From Bettongia penicillata ogilbyi (taxonomy: Eukaryota; Chordata; Mammalia; Diprotodontia; Potoroidae), in the NCBI GenBank assembly GCA_023548195.1, contig JAJHZJ010000076.1:186001-250000 (forward strand): a DNA stretch of 64,000 nucleotides, read 5' to 3'. This document shows, piece after piece, positions 45,784-57,969 of this stretch. Within the stretch, counting starts at the first letter, position 1, and every line of letters starts with the position of its first letter. Below the pieces are notes generated by a model that saw only the letters and a program-made list of their open reading frames with translations, was not told the DNA's origin and searched no databases. A program made the translations under genes and the position numbers.

Positions 45784-46110
45784 AATTACTTAATGCTGAA
45801 TCTATGTGTCTCTCATAAACCTTACATGACAAGGTGATAACAATAGGATTTAGCATTTTCATAAACCTTGCTGTTATATGCCATCTTAGCTGCACTGTGA
45901 ACAGGTATATGAACCTGAAATAATAGTCACAGGAGGCTGCTTGAGCTTGTGGTCAGGTGTGGGTACAATGGTCACAGCTTTCAGAGGGCAGCACCAACTT
46001 GCATCCAATTAGCTCAGAAATGATGAAAATGTATTCCAATTCTTGCCCTCTATTCGAGATAGCTGGCTATGCAGTAATTCATTAAATGAGGTCATTTCCT
46101 CTACACTCTG
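45784..46110 (+). repeat. Unidentified diverged direct repeat, copy 2
   Basis: Partner of 43400-43715, offset about 2384 bp: AATTACTTAATGCTGAATCT, AGGATTTAGCATTTTCATAA at 45845, TTGCATCCAATTAGCTCAGA at 45999, TCATTAAAT at 46079, TTCCTCTACACTC at 46097. Confidence 0.65.
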
Positions 46111-46224
46111 ACCTTAACCTCCTCTCACTCTCCTTCTTCCCCTCCCCCAGACCCAACAGAGATACACATCCTCAGGTGAGGCAAGTGGGAATTTTTGATT
46201 ATGGTCATAAATGGAAATATTCTT

Positions 46225-46330
46225 AAGATATTATGTCATAGTCTAGTCAAGTGCCTTATTTTATAGATGATGACATGAAATCTCAAAGAAGTCAAGTGAT
46301 CTCACTACTACCTCTGTGACATTTTCATGA
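46225..46330 (-). repeat. MIR-type fragment, antisense
   Basis: GTGCCTTATTTTATAGATGA, TGACATGAAATCTCAAAGAA and GTCAAGTGATCTCACTAC. Confidence 0.5.
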
Positions 46331-46334
46331 CTTC

Positions 46335-47750
46335 AACAGATCATATGTAACTTTTGGATCAGTGGTATCAAACTATCTCTGTCTCAATGTCTTGTTTGCT
46401 ACAGTTGCTCCACACTTGTTTGGCTCTTGACCCTGTGTTTCATACATCCTGCTTCTGTGAACCTGGTTGCCTCATCCCTTTGCTCACTTCTCACATGCCT
46501 GGTATTTCAGATTCATTAACAATATCTGAACTTTGGTACCTACATTATCAATAATTTAAATGTATAACACATCATCAGGTACGCAGCTAAATTAAAAAAT
46601 AAGTAAAAAGTTTTATTAAACTAATCACAAATTCTGTATCCAAATGTGTGTCCCCTCCAACCTCCCCCCCCCCCCCACACACACTCCTTTCAAAGTAGAT
46701 ATCTTGGTAAAATAGGCACTAATTAAAGTCTTACTATCATTTGGAAACTTCTCATTAGTGAATGTCCCCAAGGGAGTTTTGCAATCCCACAGTAGTACAC
46801 AATCTTTGCCCTTCAGAATGAGTTTTTTGTTTAGAAATGACCAAAATGTCATGCGAACTTCAACAGATGGAATAAGGTTGGGTAATCAAAATATTGACTT
46901 TAAAATTTAGGACTAAAGTAATGAGACTGTTTTTTGGGGTGTCTCTAAAATAGTTCCCAAGAAAACAATCCAAAAGATTCTTAACCATTCCAGAAGCATT
47001 TTAAAATGTGGTTACCAAACTGGTAATCATTGGGATGTCTATGTGCTGATGGGTGTGTTCATTTTTCAAAGAATAGTCTTGTGATTTTATACTTCTAACA
47101 TCACATACTCACCCACTGTGTGAGGTTATTGGCAAGCATAATTAATGGTGGTAAAACATCATGTGATATCCCAAGCCAACATACTTTTTCAAGATACAAA
47201 GCTTTTGCTGCCTACTCAATTTTGGAAGCAGCCTTTGTAAGAAATCAATCTTATGAAGGGAATGTGACATTTCAGACTAAGGCATTATGGTAGATTTCCT
47301 TTGTTGTTTTGCGGTTTCTTTCTTTGCAAATTTAAAATTGGATAATGGTTTTGTGCTTGTAGGGAATTTTATATATTTTGCCATGCACAGATGTGTCTAT
47401 GTCTGTTTCTGTGTTCAGTGAGACATCAAACTGTTTAACGAAATGAGCCATTTCCAACTTTGGATCAATAAACTACAAAGCAGCATTCAATATTTTTTAT
47501 TAGGATTTCTAAATGGTGTAGACATTTGAAATGTAATTAAGATTCCAATGCTATTAGGAAGCCATGTTATTTTTTCTCTTTCTTTCTTCCCCCTTTTCTC
47601 TTCTTTCTTTCTTTCTCTTTATTCCTTCCTTTCTCTTACTATGATTATTATTTACACTGTTGCAACATGCTTAATTATTATAAAGAAAACAACAGAAAAG
47701 TATATTATTTTCATTCCTCTCCAGGCTACCATGCCTACTCATTTCTTTGT
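46335..47750. other. Unassigned DNA
   Basis: Includes a C-run at 46664-46676 followed by CACACA, and a CT-rich patch at 47570-47640. No gene or named repeat seen. Confidence 0.4.
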
Positions 47751-47757
47751 GATTTCT

Positions 47758-47960
47758 TAAAATTAAATTTATTTATTTTTGATTTTCAACATTTGCTTCC
47801 GTAAGATTTTGAGTTACAAATTTTCTCCTAATCTCTTCCCAAACCCCACCCAAGATGATATGTAATTTGATATAGGATCTACATACACATTCATATGAAA
47901 CCCATTTTTACATTAGTCATGCTGTAAATTAGAATTAGAAATAATGTGAGAAACCAGGGA

Positions 47961-48034
<74 letters not shown>

Positions 48035-49783
48035 ATTAGACTGTAATTAGTGCCTATTTTACCAGGAAGTCTGTATTCAGACTTCATAGTTCTTTTCCTG
48101 GATGTGGACAATATTTTCAATCATAAATCTTTTGGAGTTATCTTAGATCCTTGCATTGCTCAGAAGAGCTAAGTCAATCAAAATCAGTCATCTAACATCG
48201 TGGCTCTTACTAATGTACTTGTGACTATATACTATGTTCTGGTTCTGCTCACTTAATTCAGCATCACTTCATTTAAGTCTTTCCAGGCTTTGCTGAAGTC
48301 TTCCTGCTCATGATTTCTTATAGCACAATATTATTCCATTATATTCATGTACCACAACATGTTTGGCCATTCCTCAGTTGATGGACATCCCTTTAATTTC
48401 CAATTCTTTGCCACCACAAAGAGGACTGCCTAGAAATATTTCTGTATACATGCATCCTTTTCCCATTATTGTAATCTCTTTGGAATACAGACATAAAAAT
48501 TGTATTGCTGGGTCAAAGGGTATGCACAGTTTCATGGTCCTTTGAGCATAATTACAAATTATTCTCCAGAATGGTTGGATCAGTTCACAACTCCACCAAC
48601 AATGCATAAATATTCCACTTTTCCCACATCTCCAGAATTTATCATTTTCCTATTTTGTCATGCTAGCTGATCAGATAGGTGTGATGTGATAGGTCAGAAT
48701 TGTTTTGATTTGCATTTCTCTAATCAATAGTGATTTAGAGTATTTTTTTTCATATGACTACAGATAGCTTTAATTTCTTCTCCTCAAAACTGCATGTTCA
48801 TGTATTTTGACCATTTGTCAATTGGGAAATGACTTGTATTCTTATAAATTTCAATCACTTCTCTATATATTTTAGAAATGAGGAGTTTATCAGATATACT
48901 GGTTGGGAAAATTCTTTCCCAGTTATCTGCTTCCTTTTCATTGGGTTGGTTTGTGCCAAAGCTTTTCATTTTAATGTAATCAAAATTACCTATTTTGAAT
49001 TTCATAATGTTCTCTATCTCTCATTTGGTAATAGATTCTTTCATTCACCATAAATCTGACAGGCAAATTATTTTTTCTTTGCTTTCCCAGTTTTTTTATA
49101 GTATCAGTTGTTATAGCTAAATGGTATACACATTTTGACTTTATTTTGATATACAGTAGAAAATGTTGTTTTATGCCTAGTTTCTGCCATACTATTTTCC
49201 AGTATTCACAGCAGTATTTTTTTTCAAATGAATAGTGAGTTCTTATCCCAGAAACTAGAATCTTTAGGTTTATTAAACAATAGATTACTATAGTCATTGT
49301 TTACTATTTCTTGTGTACCTAACATATTTCACTATTAACCACTCTATTTCTTCACCAGTATTAAATAATTTTAATGATTATTGAATATAATTTTAGGTCT
49401 GGTATGGCTAGGTCACCTTCCCTTGCTTTTTTATTCATTTATTTCCTTGATGTTATGGAATTGCTCCAGATTTTTTTTCCAGATTAATTTTTTAAATTAT
49501 TTTTCTAGTTCGATAAAAAATTTTTTTTGGTGGTTTCACTGGGATGGCACTGAATGTGTAAATTAATTTAGACCGAATGCTTATTTTCATCATATTAGTT
49601 CCACCCACCCATAAGCAACTCATGTTTTCTTCTCTAATTATTTAGATTGGACTTTATTTGTGTGAAAATTGTTCTGTAATTTTTTTCGTATAGTTCCTTG
49701 GTTTGTTTTGGCAGGTAGACTCCCAAATACTTTATAATGTCTATGGTAACTTCAAATGGAATTCGTCTTCCTATCTATAGATG
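47758..49783 (-). mobile_element. 5'-truncated L1: end of ORF2 plus 3' UTR
   Basis: The largest L1 remnant here, about 2 kb on minus. The plus strand shows the reverse of the conserved L1 ORF2 end in order: CACTGGGATGGCACTGAATG, GGTCTGGTATGGCTAGGTCA, TTTTCATTGGGTTGGTTTGT, GACCATTTGTCAATTGGGAA, GTTTTGATTTGCATTTCTCT, CAACTCCACCAACAATGCAT, TATTGCTGGGTCAAAGGGTA, ATTCCTCAGTTGATGGACAT. Then comes a 3' UTR with a GA run. This C-terminal ORF2 region lies beyond the reverse transcriptase. Several in-frame stops show it is inactive. Confidence 0.85.
47957..48032. repeat. (GA)n microsatellite inside L1 3' UTR
   Basis: About 70 bp of GA with one AAGA interruption. Confidence 0.96.
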
Positions 49784-49789
49784 GAAATA

Positions 49790-50205
49790 CATAATTTTAA
49801 ATAAATGATCTAAATGCGACAAAGGTTGAGATAAGGAACTAAGGATTATGAGTGCTTAAGTAACTCAAATGATTGATTCATTTCACTAATTATCTATTTA
49901 TTAAATATTCTAGTGTACATCACTATAGCCTCTATTTTAATATGCCTGGAAAATTAGTCACTTCATCTGCAACCCATATATAGAATTATGAATTCAGTCC
50001 TGGGTCAAAGCTATTTTATTCTTTGTTTATACACACACACACACACATACACACACACTTATCTATCTATATCTATCTATATATACAATGTTAGTGTTTA
50101 GTTAGTGAATCTTTTGAAAAATCTGTGACATAACAGATTCAATGACTCACTGATCCTCAATTTCTGGCTTGCTTTCATCCCCTGTTCATCAAGAAGAAGC
50201 ACATT
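49790..50205. other. Unassigned AT-rich DNA with (CA)n(TATC)n
   Basis: A CA run at 50029-50058 followed by TATC units to 50085. Nothing else recognised. Confidence 0.5.
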
Positions 50206-50209
50206 TGAC

Positions 50210-50345
50210 CAAAGGTTGTGAGACCATGTTACAAATCCTGGTTAGGACAAAGAATATCAATTTGATCTCAAGCAAGTCCTTATTTTTCCTGGGCCTATTC
50301 TCTCTTCTATAAAATGAAGGTATTTGTTACTAACTATTCCACAAG
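50210..50345 (+). repeat. MIR-type fragment, sense
   Basis: TTACAAATCCTGGTTAGGAC, ATCTCAAGCAAGTCCTTATT and TCTTCTATAAAATGAAGG. Confidence 0.5.
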
Positions 50346-50398
50346 CCTTATTGAAAGAAAAGTTCTAAAAAGCACATTATAAATTTTGAGTTCTTGTA

Positions 50399-50523
50399 AT
50401 CATCATCATCACCATCATCACCATCATCACCATCATCACCATCACCATCATCACCATCATCACCATCATCACCATCATCACCATCATCATCATCATCACC
50501 ATCATCACCATCACCATCATCAC

Positions 50524-50558
<35 letters not shown>

Positions 50559-50683
50559 CCATCATCACCATCATCATCACCATCATCATCATCATCACCA
50601 TCATCATCCTCACCACCATCATCACCATCATCATCATCACTATCACCATCATGACCATAATCATCACCATCATCACCATCATC

Positions 50684-50714
<31 letters not shown>

Positions 50715-51137
50715 CCATCATCACCATCATCATTATCATCATCATCACCATCATCACCATCATGACCATCACCATCATCATCATCATCATCACCATCACC
50801 ATCATCATCATCATCACATCATCATCATCATCACCATCATCACCATCATCATCATCGTCGTCATCATCATCATCATCACATCATCATCATCACCATCATC
50901 ATCACCATCATCACATCACCATCATCACCATCATCATCACATCATCATCATCACCATCACCACCATCATCACCATCATCACCACCATCATCACCATCATC
51001 ACCACCATCATCATCATCATCATCACTATCATCATCATCACCATCATCACCATCACCATCATCACCATCACCATCATCACCATCACCATCATCACCATTA
51101 TCATCACCATCATCACCATCACCATCATCATCACATC

Positions 51138-51169
<32 letters not shown>

Positions 51170-51201
51170 CATCATCGTCGTCGTCATCATCATCATCATT
51201 A

Positions 51202-51232
<31 letters not shown>

Positions 51233-51328
51233 ATCACATCATCATCATCATCACATCACCATCATCACCATCATCATCACCATCATCACCATCATCATCA
51301 CCACCATCATCACCATCATCATCATCAC
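50399..51328. repeat. ATC/CAT trinucleotide array, about 930 bp
   Basis: Built from CAT and CAC triplets (mostly CATCAC / CATCATCAC units), with CACATC phase-shifting units and rare GTC, GAC, TTA variants. In one frame it reads as poly-His, in others as poly-Ile/Thr or poly-Ser, and as poly-Met on minus. A frame spans 50386-51396 only because the array has few stops. A GTCGTC-containing segment at 50857-50862 is echoed at 51177-51185, offset 320 bp, which suggests internal duplication. Confidence 0.97.
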
Positions 51329-51352
51329 TCAGTTCTCTCAAAAGCTTAAACT

Positions 51353-51595
51353 CTTCTGGTAGGTGGCACAGTGGACAAAAAGTCAGGAAGACCTGAGTTC
51401 AAACAGCCTCAGACACTTAATATTATTTCTTCAATTGTAAAATGAGAATAATAGTGGCACTTATTTTCCAGGATTATAGTGAGAATTAAATGAGATATGT
51501 ATAAAAATAATTTAGCACAGTTACTAGTAAATATTAGGCACTATAAATGCTATTATTGTTGTTTTATTATTGTTGTTATTATTTTTATTGCATTT
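51353..51595 (+). repeat. tRNA-headed SINE, sense, MIR-type tail
   Basis: TGGTAGGTGGCACAGTGGAC, GTCAGGAAGACCTGAGTTCA, a CCTCAGACACTTAATATT block, CTTCAATTGTAAAATGAGAA and TTAGGCACTATAAATGCTAT. Confidence 0.8.
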
Positions 51596-51599
51596 CTTA

Positions 51600-54500
51600 A
51601 GCTGTTCCCAGGCTTACTTCCTCATTCTAGGTACTCTTGTCCTGAAATTTCTCTGAACCATGTTTCTTTTTCTTTTTTTTTTTTAAACTTACTGGTAAAT
51701 TGGTAAATGTCCAGGAAATAAAGTGAATTATCAGTTATGTGGGACTGAATACCAAGGGCTAGTTAAGTAAAAAGTCTAGGTAAAGCTATAAATTAAAATT
51801 TAGCTTATAGTAATGTCAAATAGTGACTGTTCAAAGTGATATTTGGAGTAATTTCAAAGCCTAAATTTGTGCCAATATTTACCCGTAAATGATTGCTAAA
51901 TTTTATGACATCAATCTGCCCTCAATTACTACATTTTAGATAATTAAAGCTTCAAATAGTGCAAGTTTGAATATGTGAGATCAAGGGAATTCATTTTTCA
52001 CACTAAATGATATCTAGGTATAGTCCTAGGGTGTCTTATTCCTTGAAAAATTTACCTTCATTAATTAAAATCATGTATAAAAATATACTACTGAGCCAGG
52101 AAAAGGGAAGGAAAGTTATTGATAGAAACAGATGTTGATGTACAATGGACTCATCAAATAATTTAATTTTTTGAAAGGCATCATAAAAGAATGAGAGACA
52201 AATAAGGGAGAAATGCAACAGGATGACACTATAGCGTACATGATCCTGTCAGATTAGCATCAGGAACACTAACATTTAAAATGAGGGTAGGATAGCAAAT
52301 AATTCAGAGGACAACAAAAAGAGAATATTAAGCTATGCTGAAAAATAAAAATCAAATAACCTATATATTACGGATGTGTTGGTGAATATGCTGCTCATAA
52401 ATGAAATAGATAAAACTAGAACTACTCCAAACTCCTTTGCTTTTTTATTTTCCCTTCCAAAACAAATAGTCTTTGAACTGAAGTGGATAGAATAAATATT
52501 GCTGATAAGAATTAGAAGCTAAAGGTAAGTAGAAATATACACAATAAGAAAAACTTTCTTTGACATTGATGAGTACAAGTCACCTGGCATTCAAAGATAA
52601 TGGTATGTATGTTTTTAGTCAATTTCAATGAATTTTTGAAAGATTGTTAGATATTTTATCTTAATTTCAGGATTAAATAAGAGCTTATGCTTAAAATAAG
52701 ACAGAAACTGCTATCATTGAATTCATTGCACAATTGCTGAAATTCAATCTAGACTTCTATTGTTATCATGTTTAATTCTGGGCTAAGCAGCTAGGCTAAT
52801 CCAAGACAGGTGCACTAACTCAGTATACTACCTAACCGGCTGTATGTCATAATGCAAGCAAGATGCATTTTTCATGCACCAAAAATAAGTGTTGAGATTC
52901 TAAGGCTTATTTCTTTGGAAAACCTGGGTTTTATTCTAGAGGCACCAGGGAATTTTTGTACTAAGTGCAAAAGTCCAATGTCGTTTGTAAACAGGAATTT
53001 CAATAGTAACTCGTCATCCATAAGAAATATTTCAGCTACTTCCTAACTCAGATAATAAGTTAAAAGGAATTTCATATTGATTCACCTTTTCCCTTTAAAG
53101 TCATAACATCAAGGAAAAAAACATATAGAATGTGTGATTACTCTTTAGACAATAGAAAAAATGTTTAAGAATATGGAAATCAAATCTTTAAAAACTAGAC
53201 TCTTGTCCAGAAATAGAAAGATGAATACTATATAAAAATGTGATCAATGCTCCAACTTGTTCAATGTTCCCTTTTTAAGAATTGTAGACATTTTGGAAGT
53301 CAGCCCTTTGGAATAGGCAGTTATAATCTCTCCAAGCAGTGTTTAACAGTGGTAATGGAACTCCCTGGACAAAAAGGATTAATACAACATTCAATTTCAG
53401 CTGCAGCTATTTTCCTTTGGGTCAGATTCTAATCTTAGATGGGAAGCTGTTCTTGCACCCCCTGCTGTGCTTGCATGATTCTAGCCCTGTATAATGAAAT
53501 ATGGCCCCCAACTAGGCATGCTAATGAAGTCTTGTCCCACATAGGAGTGAAAAATTAATTTTCATCTCCTTGCAGACAGCAGTTTCTGTTTATTTTGTTG
53601 CATATGTGTCTGTTGGATATCTTGGTTCAGTTATTTGCCATGACTTGGAAAAAAAAAAGCTATTTTATCAAAAGGATCTTTGATTCACCTTGATCCATCT
53701 TTCCTTTCCCCAATTCAGTCTTTGTTGGTTGTTATATCAACTCTAATATCTTGCCTAGGCTCTATGTTAAAATGCAATTTTGCTAATGGACACATTCTTG
53801 ATTTTCAAATCAAATCAGAGTGATTCATCAAGTAAAACATTGGATAAAAGCACAAAGGATATCTTTTAAAAACCCATAGATTCATGTCTCCCCTATCATT
53901 TCTGGAAGTTTTATTTCAAAATAGTAATTTTTATATTGCTATATTTCCCTTAAGCCTAGGGTATATAGAAAAAAAATGAAATATGCATAGCTGTATTAAC
54001 ACAACTACATTGATAGTGCTTAGTTCGTACAGTGCATGGAACATAGTAGACTCATAATATAATTTTACTGATTGATTGACTAACGTGACCAATATTTATG
54101 AAATAACTGTTTTGTGCAATTTACAATTCCAGGTAGGACATTTTAAATAAATGCTAACAAAGCAAAGACTGAATTTTTGCTCAGAGGATATATTCATCTC
54201 TGTCACAGCAGTAAATCTATCATGAAGTATAATTGTTTGGAGACATATTTTGGCTTTTATTCTTCACAGAGTTACATGTCTGGAATATGGATAATATTTT
54301 GAATTCATATTTGTGAGAATGTCATCTTATATTTGCTTATGTATTACTTTAATGAACTTGTTAAATAATGTACTGAAATACTGAAACTTGATACAATCAC
54401 CATGTAAAAATCAAAGAAGAGAGCTAAAGGGAATTCAGAAGGACACACAGACAAGCAGGGAAAGGTTGGTAAGAGCACATTAAGTTTAGTACACACTTAT

Positions 54501-54980
54501 TTGGAAGTTATTAACTTTATTTGAATATAATTGGGCAAAATATAGTTATATAATTGCTTTAATTTAATTTTCATTAGTGGCATATTCACCCTTTTCATTT
54601 TTAATACTAGTAATTTGATTTTTTTCTCTCTTTTTCAAATGAAATTAACCAACCATTTATCTATTTTATTGTTTTGTTGTTCCTTAGAGCACCCATTCCT
54701 GGGTTTACTAATACAAATTATTAGGTTAATGCTTTTACACTTATTTTTATTAATCTCATCTTTGATTTTTTGAGTTTAATTGGAGTTATAAAATTTTTCT
54801 AGTTTTTTTAAAATTAATGATCTTTAATAAACTTCTCTTTTTCTGATCTTTGTATATAGATTTTCAGTGAAGAAGACTTCATCAGTCAATCACCTAATCA
54901 ACAAGCATTATTTTAGCACCTCTATGTGATAGACACTGGGGGTGAAAATATGAAGAATGATCAAACTTAAACCCTACATC
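51600..54980. other. Mostly unassigned DNA
   Basis: A long stretch with few repeats. 54005-54085 has an L2-type tail (CATAGTAGACTCATAATATA then TTTTACTGATTGATTGAC). 54890-54975 resembles the antisense MIR/L2-tail family. 53270-53640 is complex, less AT-rich and single-copy looking. No coding signal seen. Confidence 0.4.
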
Positions 54981-54984
54981 AGAT

Positions 54985-55165
54985 GCTTACTAACTTGTGA
55001 TGCCTGTCGATTCATTTGGTTTGTTAAGTCTCAGTGTCCTTATCTGCAAAGCTGGAGTAACAACAGCATCTAACTTCCACAGCTGATGTAAGACATTGAA
55101 GAAATATTATGTGTAAAGCACTTTTCAAACTTTAAACATTCTAAAAATGTTATTTAATATTTCTC
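54985..55165 (+). repeat. MIR-type copy, sense, head missing
   Basis: GTTAAGTCTCAGTGTCCTTA, TCTGCAAAGCTGGAGTAACA and TGTGTAAAGCACTTTTCAAA in sense order. Confidence 0.6.
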
Positions 55166-55359
55166 ATTATTAACAATAAATTAGTAATTGCCCATGATAA
55201 TTAGTACAATAATAAATTTATCACTTAACAAATTTATAATAAAACAAAAGCAATAATGATGGCAATGCTAATAGTATTTAAGACTTTAAAAATCAGAAAA
55301 GAAAAGCCTCTGTAATAGATTTATATTCTAATGACCTTGTTTTGATTACTCACATTATT

Positions 55360-55445
55360 GCATTCTATCTTGAGCAAGTTAATTGACTTCTTGCGCTTCA
55401 GTTTTCTTATATGTAATTCAAGGAGTTTGGACTAAGTAGTCTGCA
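55360..55445 (+). repeat. MIR-type fragment, sense
   Basis: TTAATTGACTTCTTGCGCTT, CAGTTTTCTTATATGTAATT and GGAGTTTGGACTAAG. It runs straight into the next SINE. Confidence 0.55.
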
Positions 55446-55635
55446 GAGGCAGTGGTTAGAACACTTGACTTTTAATCAGAAAGATCTGGGTTCAAATCTC
55501 ATCTCAGACACTTACTAACTGTGTGATTCCAGCTAAACCAACTAATGTCTCTGGGCTTCATTTTCTTCGTATATAAGGGGGTTGGACTTAGTGGCTACTA
55601 AGATGTCTTTTAGTTCTAAATCTATGATCCTAAGA
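55446..55635 (+). repeat. tRNA-headed MIR-type SINE, sense, nearly full length
   Basis: CAGTGGTTAGAACACTTGAC, TCTGGGTTCAAATCTCATCT (B box), ACTAACTGTGTGATTCCAGC, GTCTCTGGGCTTCATTTTCT, GGGGGTTGGACTTAGTGGCT and TTTTAGTTCTAAATCTATGA. Confidence 0.8.
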
Positions 55636-55719
55636 TATATTCACCTTCTTAAGTCTAATAAAGTTTTCATCACATAATAAATATTATGAAGATGCAAGAT
55701 GTCCTTCAGTAATCCATCA

Positions 55720-55920
55720 ACAGATATGATATCGTAAAATCTTGGTAAGGATTGTAGGGAGTCATCTAATTCAACTGACTCATTTCATAGATGAACTGTG
55801 GTGAAAAGATGCTAGCCAACTGCTCAGAATTTCACAGAAATTAAGTACTGGAGCCAAAATTGTACTCCTCTTCTTTAAAACTCATTACATCCTACTGCCT
55901 CTCATGATCTTTACTTCTAA
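55720..55920 (-). repeat. MIR-type copy, antisense
   Basis: AGGGAGTCATCTAATTCAAC, TGACTCATTTCATAGATGAA and AGTACTGGAGCCAAAATTGT. Confidence 0.6.
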
Positions 55921-56059
55921 TCCTTATCATGTCACAAAGATCTTCATTTGCACCATAGGTTATTTCACTTAAGTTTCCACAATAACAATATAAAGTGTCT
56001 CAACTGGATAATTCCAAAGATATTTTCTAGCATTTAAAATTCATATGGCTGTAAGAACT

Positions 56060-56215
56060 TCACAATAACTAAATATGTTCCGATGATTTTTTATAGGAAG
56101 AGAAGCAGATATGAGGAAGGTTAAGTGATATGCCTGTGACTATGCAGAAACTTAGTACCAGAGCTTGGACATAGAATTTAGATCCTTTGAACCCAGCATT
56201 TTCTCTCTTTTTTTG
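56060..56215 (-). repeat. MIR-type copy, antisense
   Basis: AGATATGAGGAAGGTTAAGT, GATATGCCTGTGACTATGCA, GTACCAGAGCTTGGACATAG. Confidence 0.55.
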
Positions 56216-56218
56216 GCT

Positions 56219-56845
56219 GGGGGGGGGGGACTTTGATTTTATCCATTGTTGACTACACTAGATTTTTTGAGAATTTTCCCTTTGGGTTAGACTGGAACTC
56301 TCTCTTGGTTGAGCTGAGTTACTTTGGTCCCAATAAGAGAGCTCATTTAATCTGTTATCATCTGGTATATATGCTCACGTGTATATTTTCTCTGATTTCT
56401 GTTTGTCTATTAACTGGGATAAGTGGGTTCATTTACCATTTGCTATGTGTGTTCAATTGCAACTAGCATCTGCCAGGAAGATGGTCAAAGTTTGTATATA
56501 AAGCTTGGAATACTTTTTCCCAATTAATGAAACCTAAATAAGAAACACACACATATGTACATACACACACATGTATATACACATGCACATGTATATGTGT
56601 ATGCCCTAGTCTAATGATAGTTAAGGGAAGAGACAGATATAATTCTAGCCAAATACCCCCTCTCCCTTTGAAGAGTAGAATGGTAGCTCCTGGTCAAAAT
56701 TAAATTCTTCCTTAAAAAGCAAAGGATGGAGGAGGAACAGCCAAAGATGCCTATTTTTGCCACCCTGCAAGACACACACCTGGATTATCACAATGTAAGT
56801 TTATATTGGCAAACAGTATTAAAAAAGTAGAAAGATCATATAATT
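56219..56845. other. Unassigned DNA with G-run and (CA)n
   Basis: A G-run at 56220-56229 and ACACAC/CATGTA-rich sequence at 56546-56602. No gene seen. Confidence 0.45.
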
Positions 56846-56849
56846 TTGA

Positions 56850-56990
56850 GTTGAAAATTATGGTTATAAATCCTAGCTCTAATAGCCTACTGAGAACAAG
56901 TCATTTGATTTGTATGGGACTGAGTAATCTTATCTATAAAATGAGGGTTAGATTAGATGACTTCTAAACCTTGGATTTCATGATATTTTG
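56850..56990 (+). repeat. MIR-type SINE, sense
   Basis: GGTTATAAATCCTAGCTCTA, GAGAACAAGTCATTTGATTT, TATCTATAAAATGAGGGTTA and GATTAGATGACTTCTAAACC. Confidence 0.7.
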
Positions 56991-57059
56991 TTCAATGCAT
57001 TTTGCTTGAGTATTTAAGTAAGTTGGATGGGGTACAAAGATAAATACGGGAAAACCCAA

Positions 57060-57295
57060 ACGAGAGAATTTATACAGTATTTTAAATTTTGCAAATCACT
57101 TTATTTCATTCTGTCCTCTGGGAGGCAGGTTCTGTCATTATTCCCATTTATAGGTGAGGAAACTGAAGAAGAAAGAGATTAAGTAATCTACCCAGGGTCA
57201 CATAGCGAGTAAGGTTCTGAAGCTGAATTTGAAAACAGGTCTTCCATACTAAAGGTCCAGCACTGTAACCACTGTAGCACTTCACTGCCTCTGTA
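57060..57295 (-). repeat. MIR/CORE-SINE, antisense, nearly full length
   Basis: TTTGCAAATCACTTTATTTC, TTCCCATTTATAGGTGAGGA, AACTGAAGAAGAAAGAGATT, CAGGGTCACATAGCGAGTAA, TGAATTTGAAAACAGGTCTT and ACTGTAGCACTTCACTGCCT. Confidence 0.78.
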
Positions 57296-57299
57296 CTCA

Positions 57300-57735
57300 A
57301 ATAGAAATTATTCCGATACAATACAAAAATATTGGGATAAGGAGTAACTGAGAAATTCCAACTGTACTAAGATTTCAAGCAAAAGAGATCATAATTTAAG
57401 AAACAGTCATGCTTTTTGAGTAATTTCTTTTCTAGTTGATTTTTGACTGACTGCTCTTGGTGTAAACTGAATTTGTGAAACTAAGTAGAGATGCCTAAAT
57501 TATTCTTGGTGTGTGTTCTATTTCAGTTCATTTTTTTAGCTGCTTCACTCAAATTAAGGTTTTGTTCATTAAATCAAATTAAATCTTTTGATTCTGCATT
57601 TTCCTAAAGATATCCTGTTGATGGAAAGATTGTTTGAGTTTTGTTTTTTGCCTTGTTTTCTCAAGCAACATTTAGTTTTCTTAGGTATAGGTATCCTCCA
57701 CATATCTCACCTGATTTCTCGATAGAAAAAGGAAG
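57300..57735. other. Unassigned AT-rich DNA
   Basis: Nothing recognised. Confidence 0.4.
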
Positions 57736-57739
57736 CGCT

Positions 57740-57965
57740 GGGGGCAGAGTCAAAATGACAGTGTCAAAGCAAAGATTTGCTTGAGCTCTCCCCCAAATCC
57801 CTCCAAATACCTGTTAAAATGAATCTGAACAAATTCTAGAACTACAGAATATGCAAAAAGATGGAGGGAAACAAATCTACAGCCTTAGACAACCTGGAAA
57901 GTCTACAGAAAGGGTCTATCCTGGACACACCTAGGACAGACAGGGCCAGAGGAGGTGAAATTGCT
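57740..57965 (+). mobile_element. Possible L1-family 5' UTR fragment
   Basis: GGCAGAGTCAAAATGACAGT resembles an L1 start (the GCCAAGATGG-type motif decayed), followed by TTGCTTGAGCTCTCCCCCAA, ATCCCTCCAAATACCTGTTA and ACAAATTCTAGAACTACAGA, which I associate with another marsupial L1 lineage. Different from the HAL1 5' UTR. Confidence 0.5.
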
Positions 57966-57969
57966 ATGA

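Noticed and set aside
50386..51396. 336-codon open frame rich in histidine across the ATC array, and a poly-Met frame on the other strand
   Set aside because: It is the translation of a trinucleotide repeat. No start context, domain, splice or codon signal outside the array.
55446..55635. tRNA gene, because of the GGTTCAAATC B-box motif
   Set aside because: No cloverleaf or acceptor stem. The sequence continues into the MIR core, so it is a tRNA-derived SINE.
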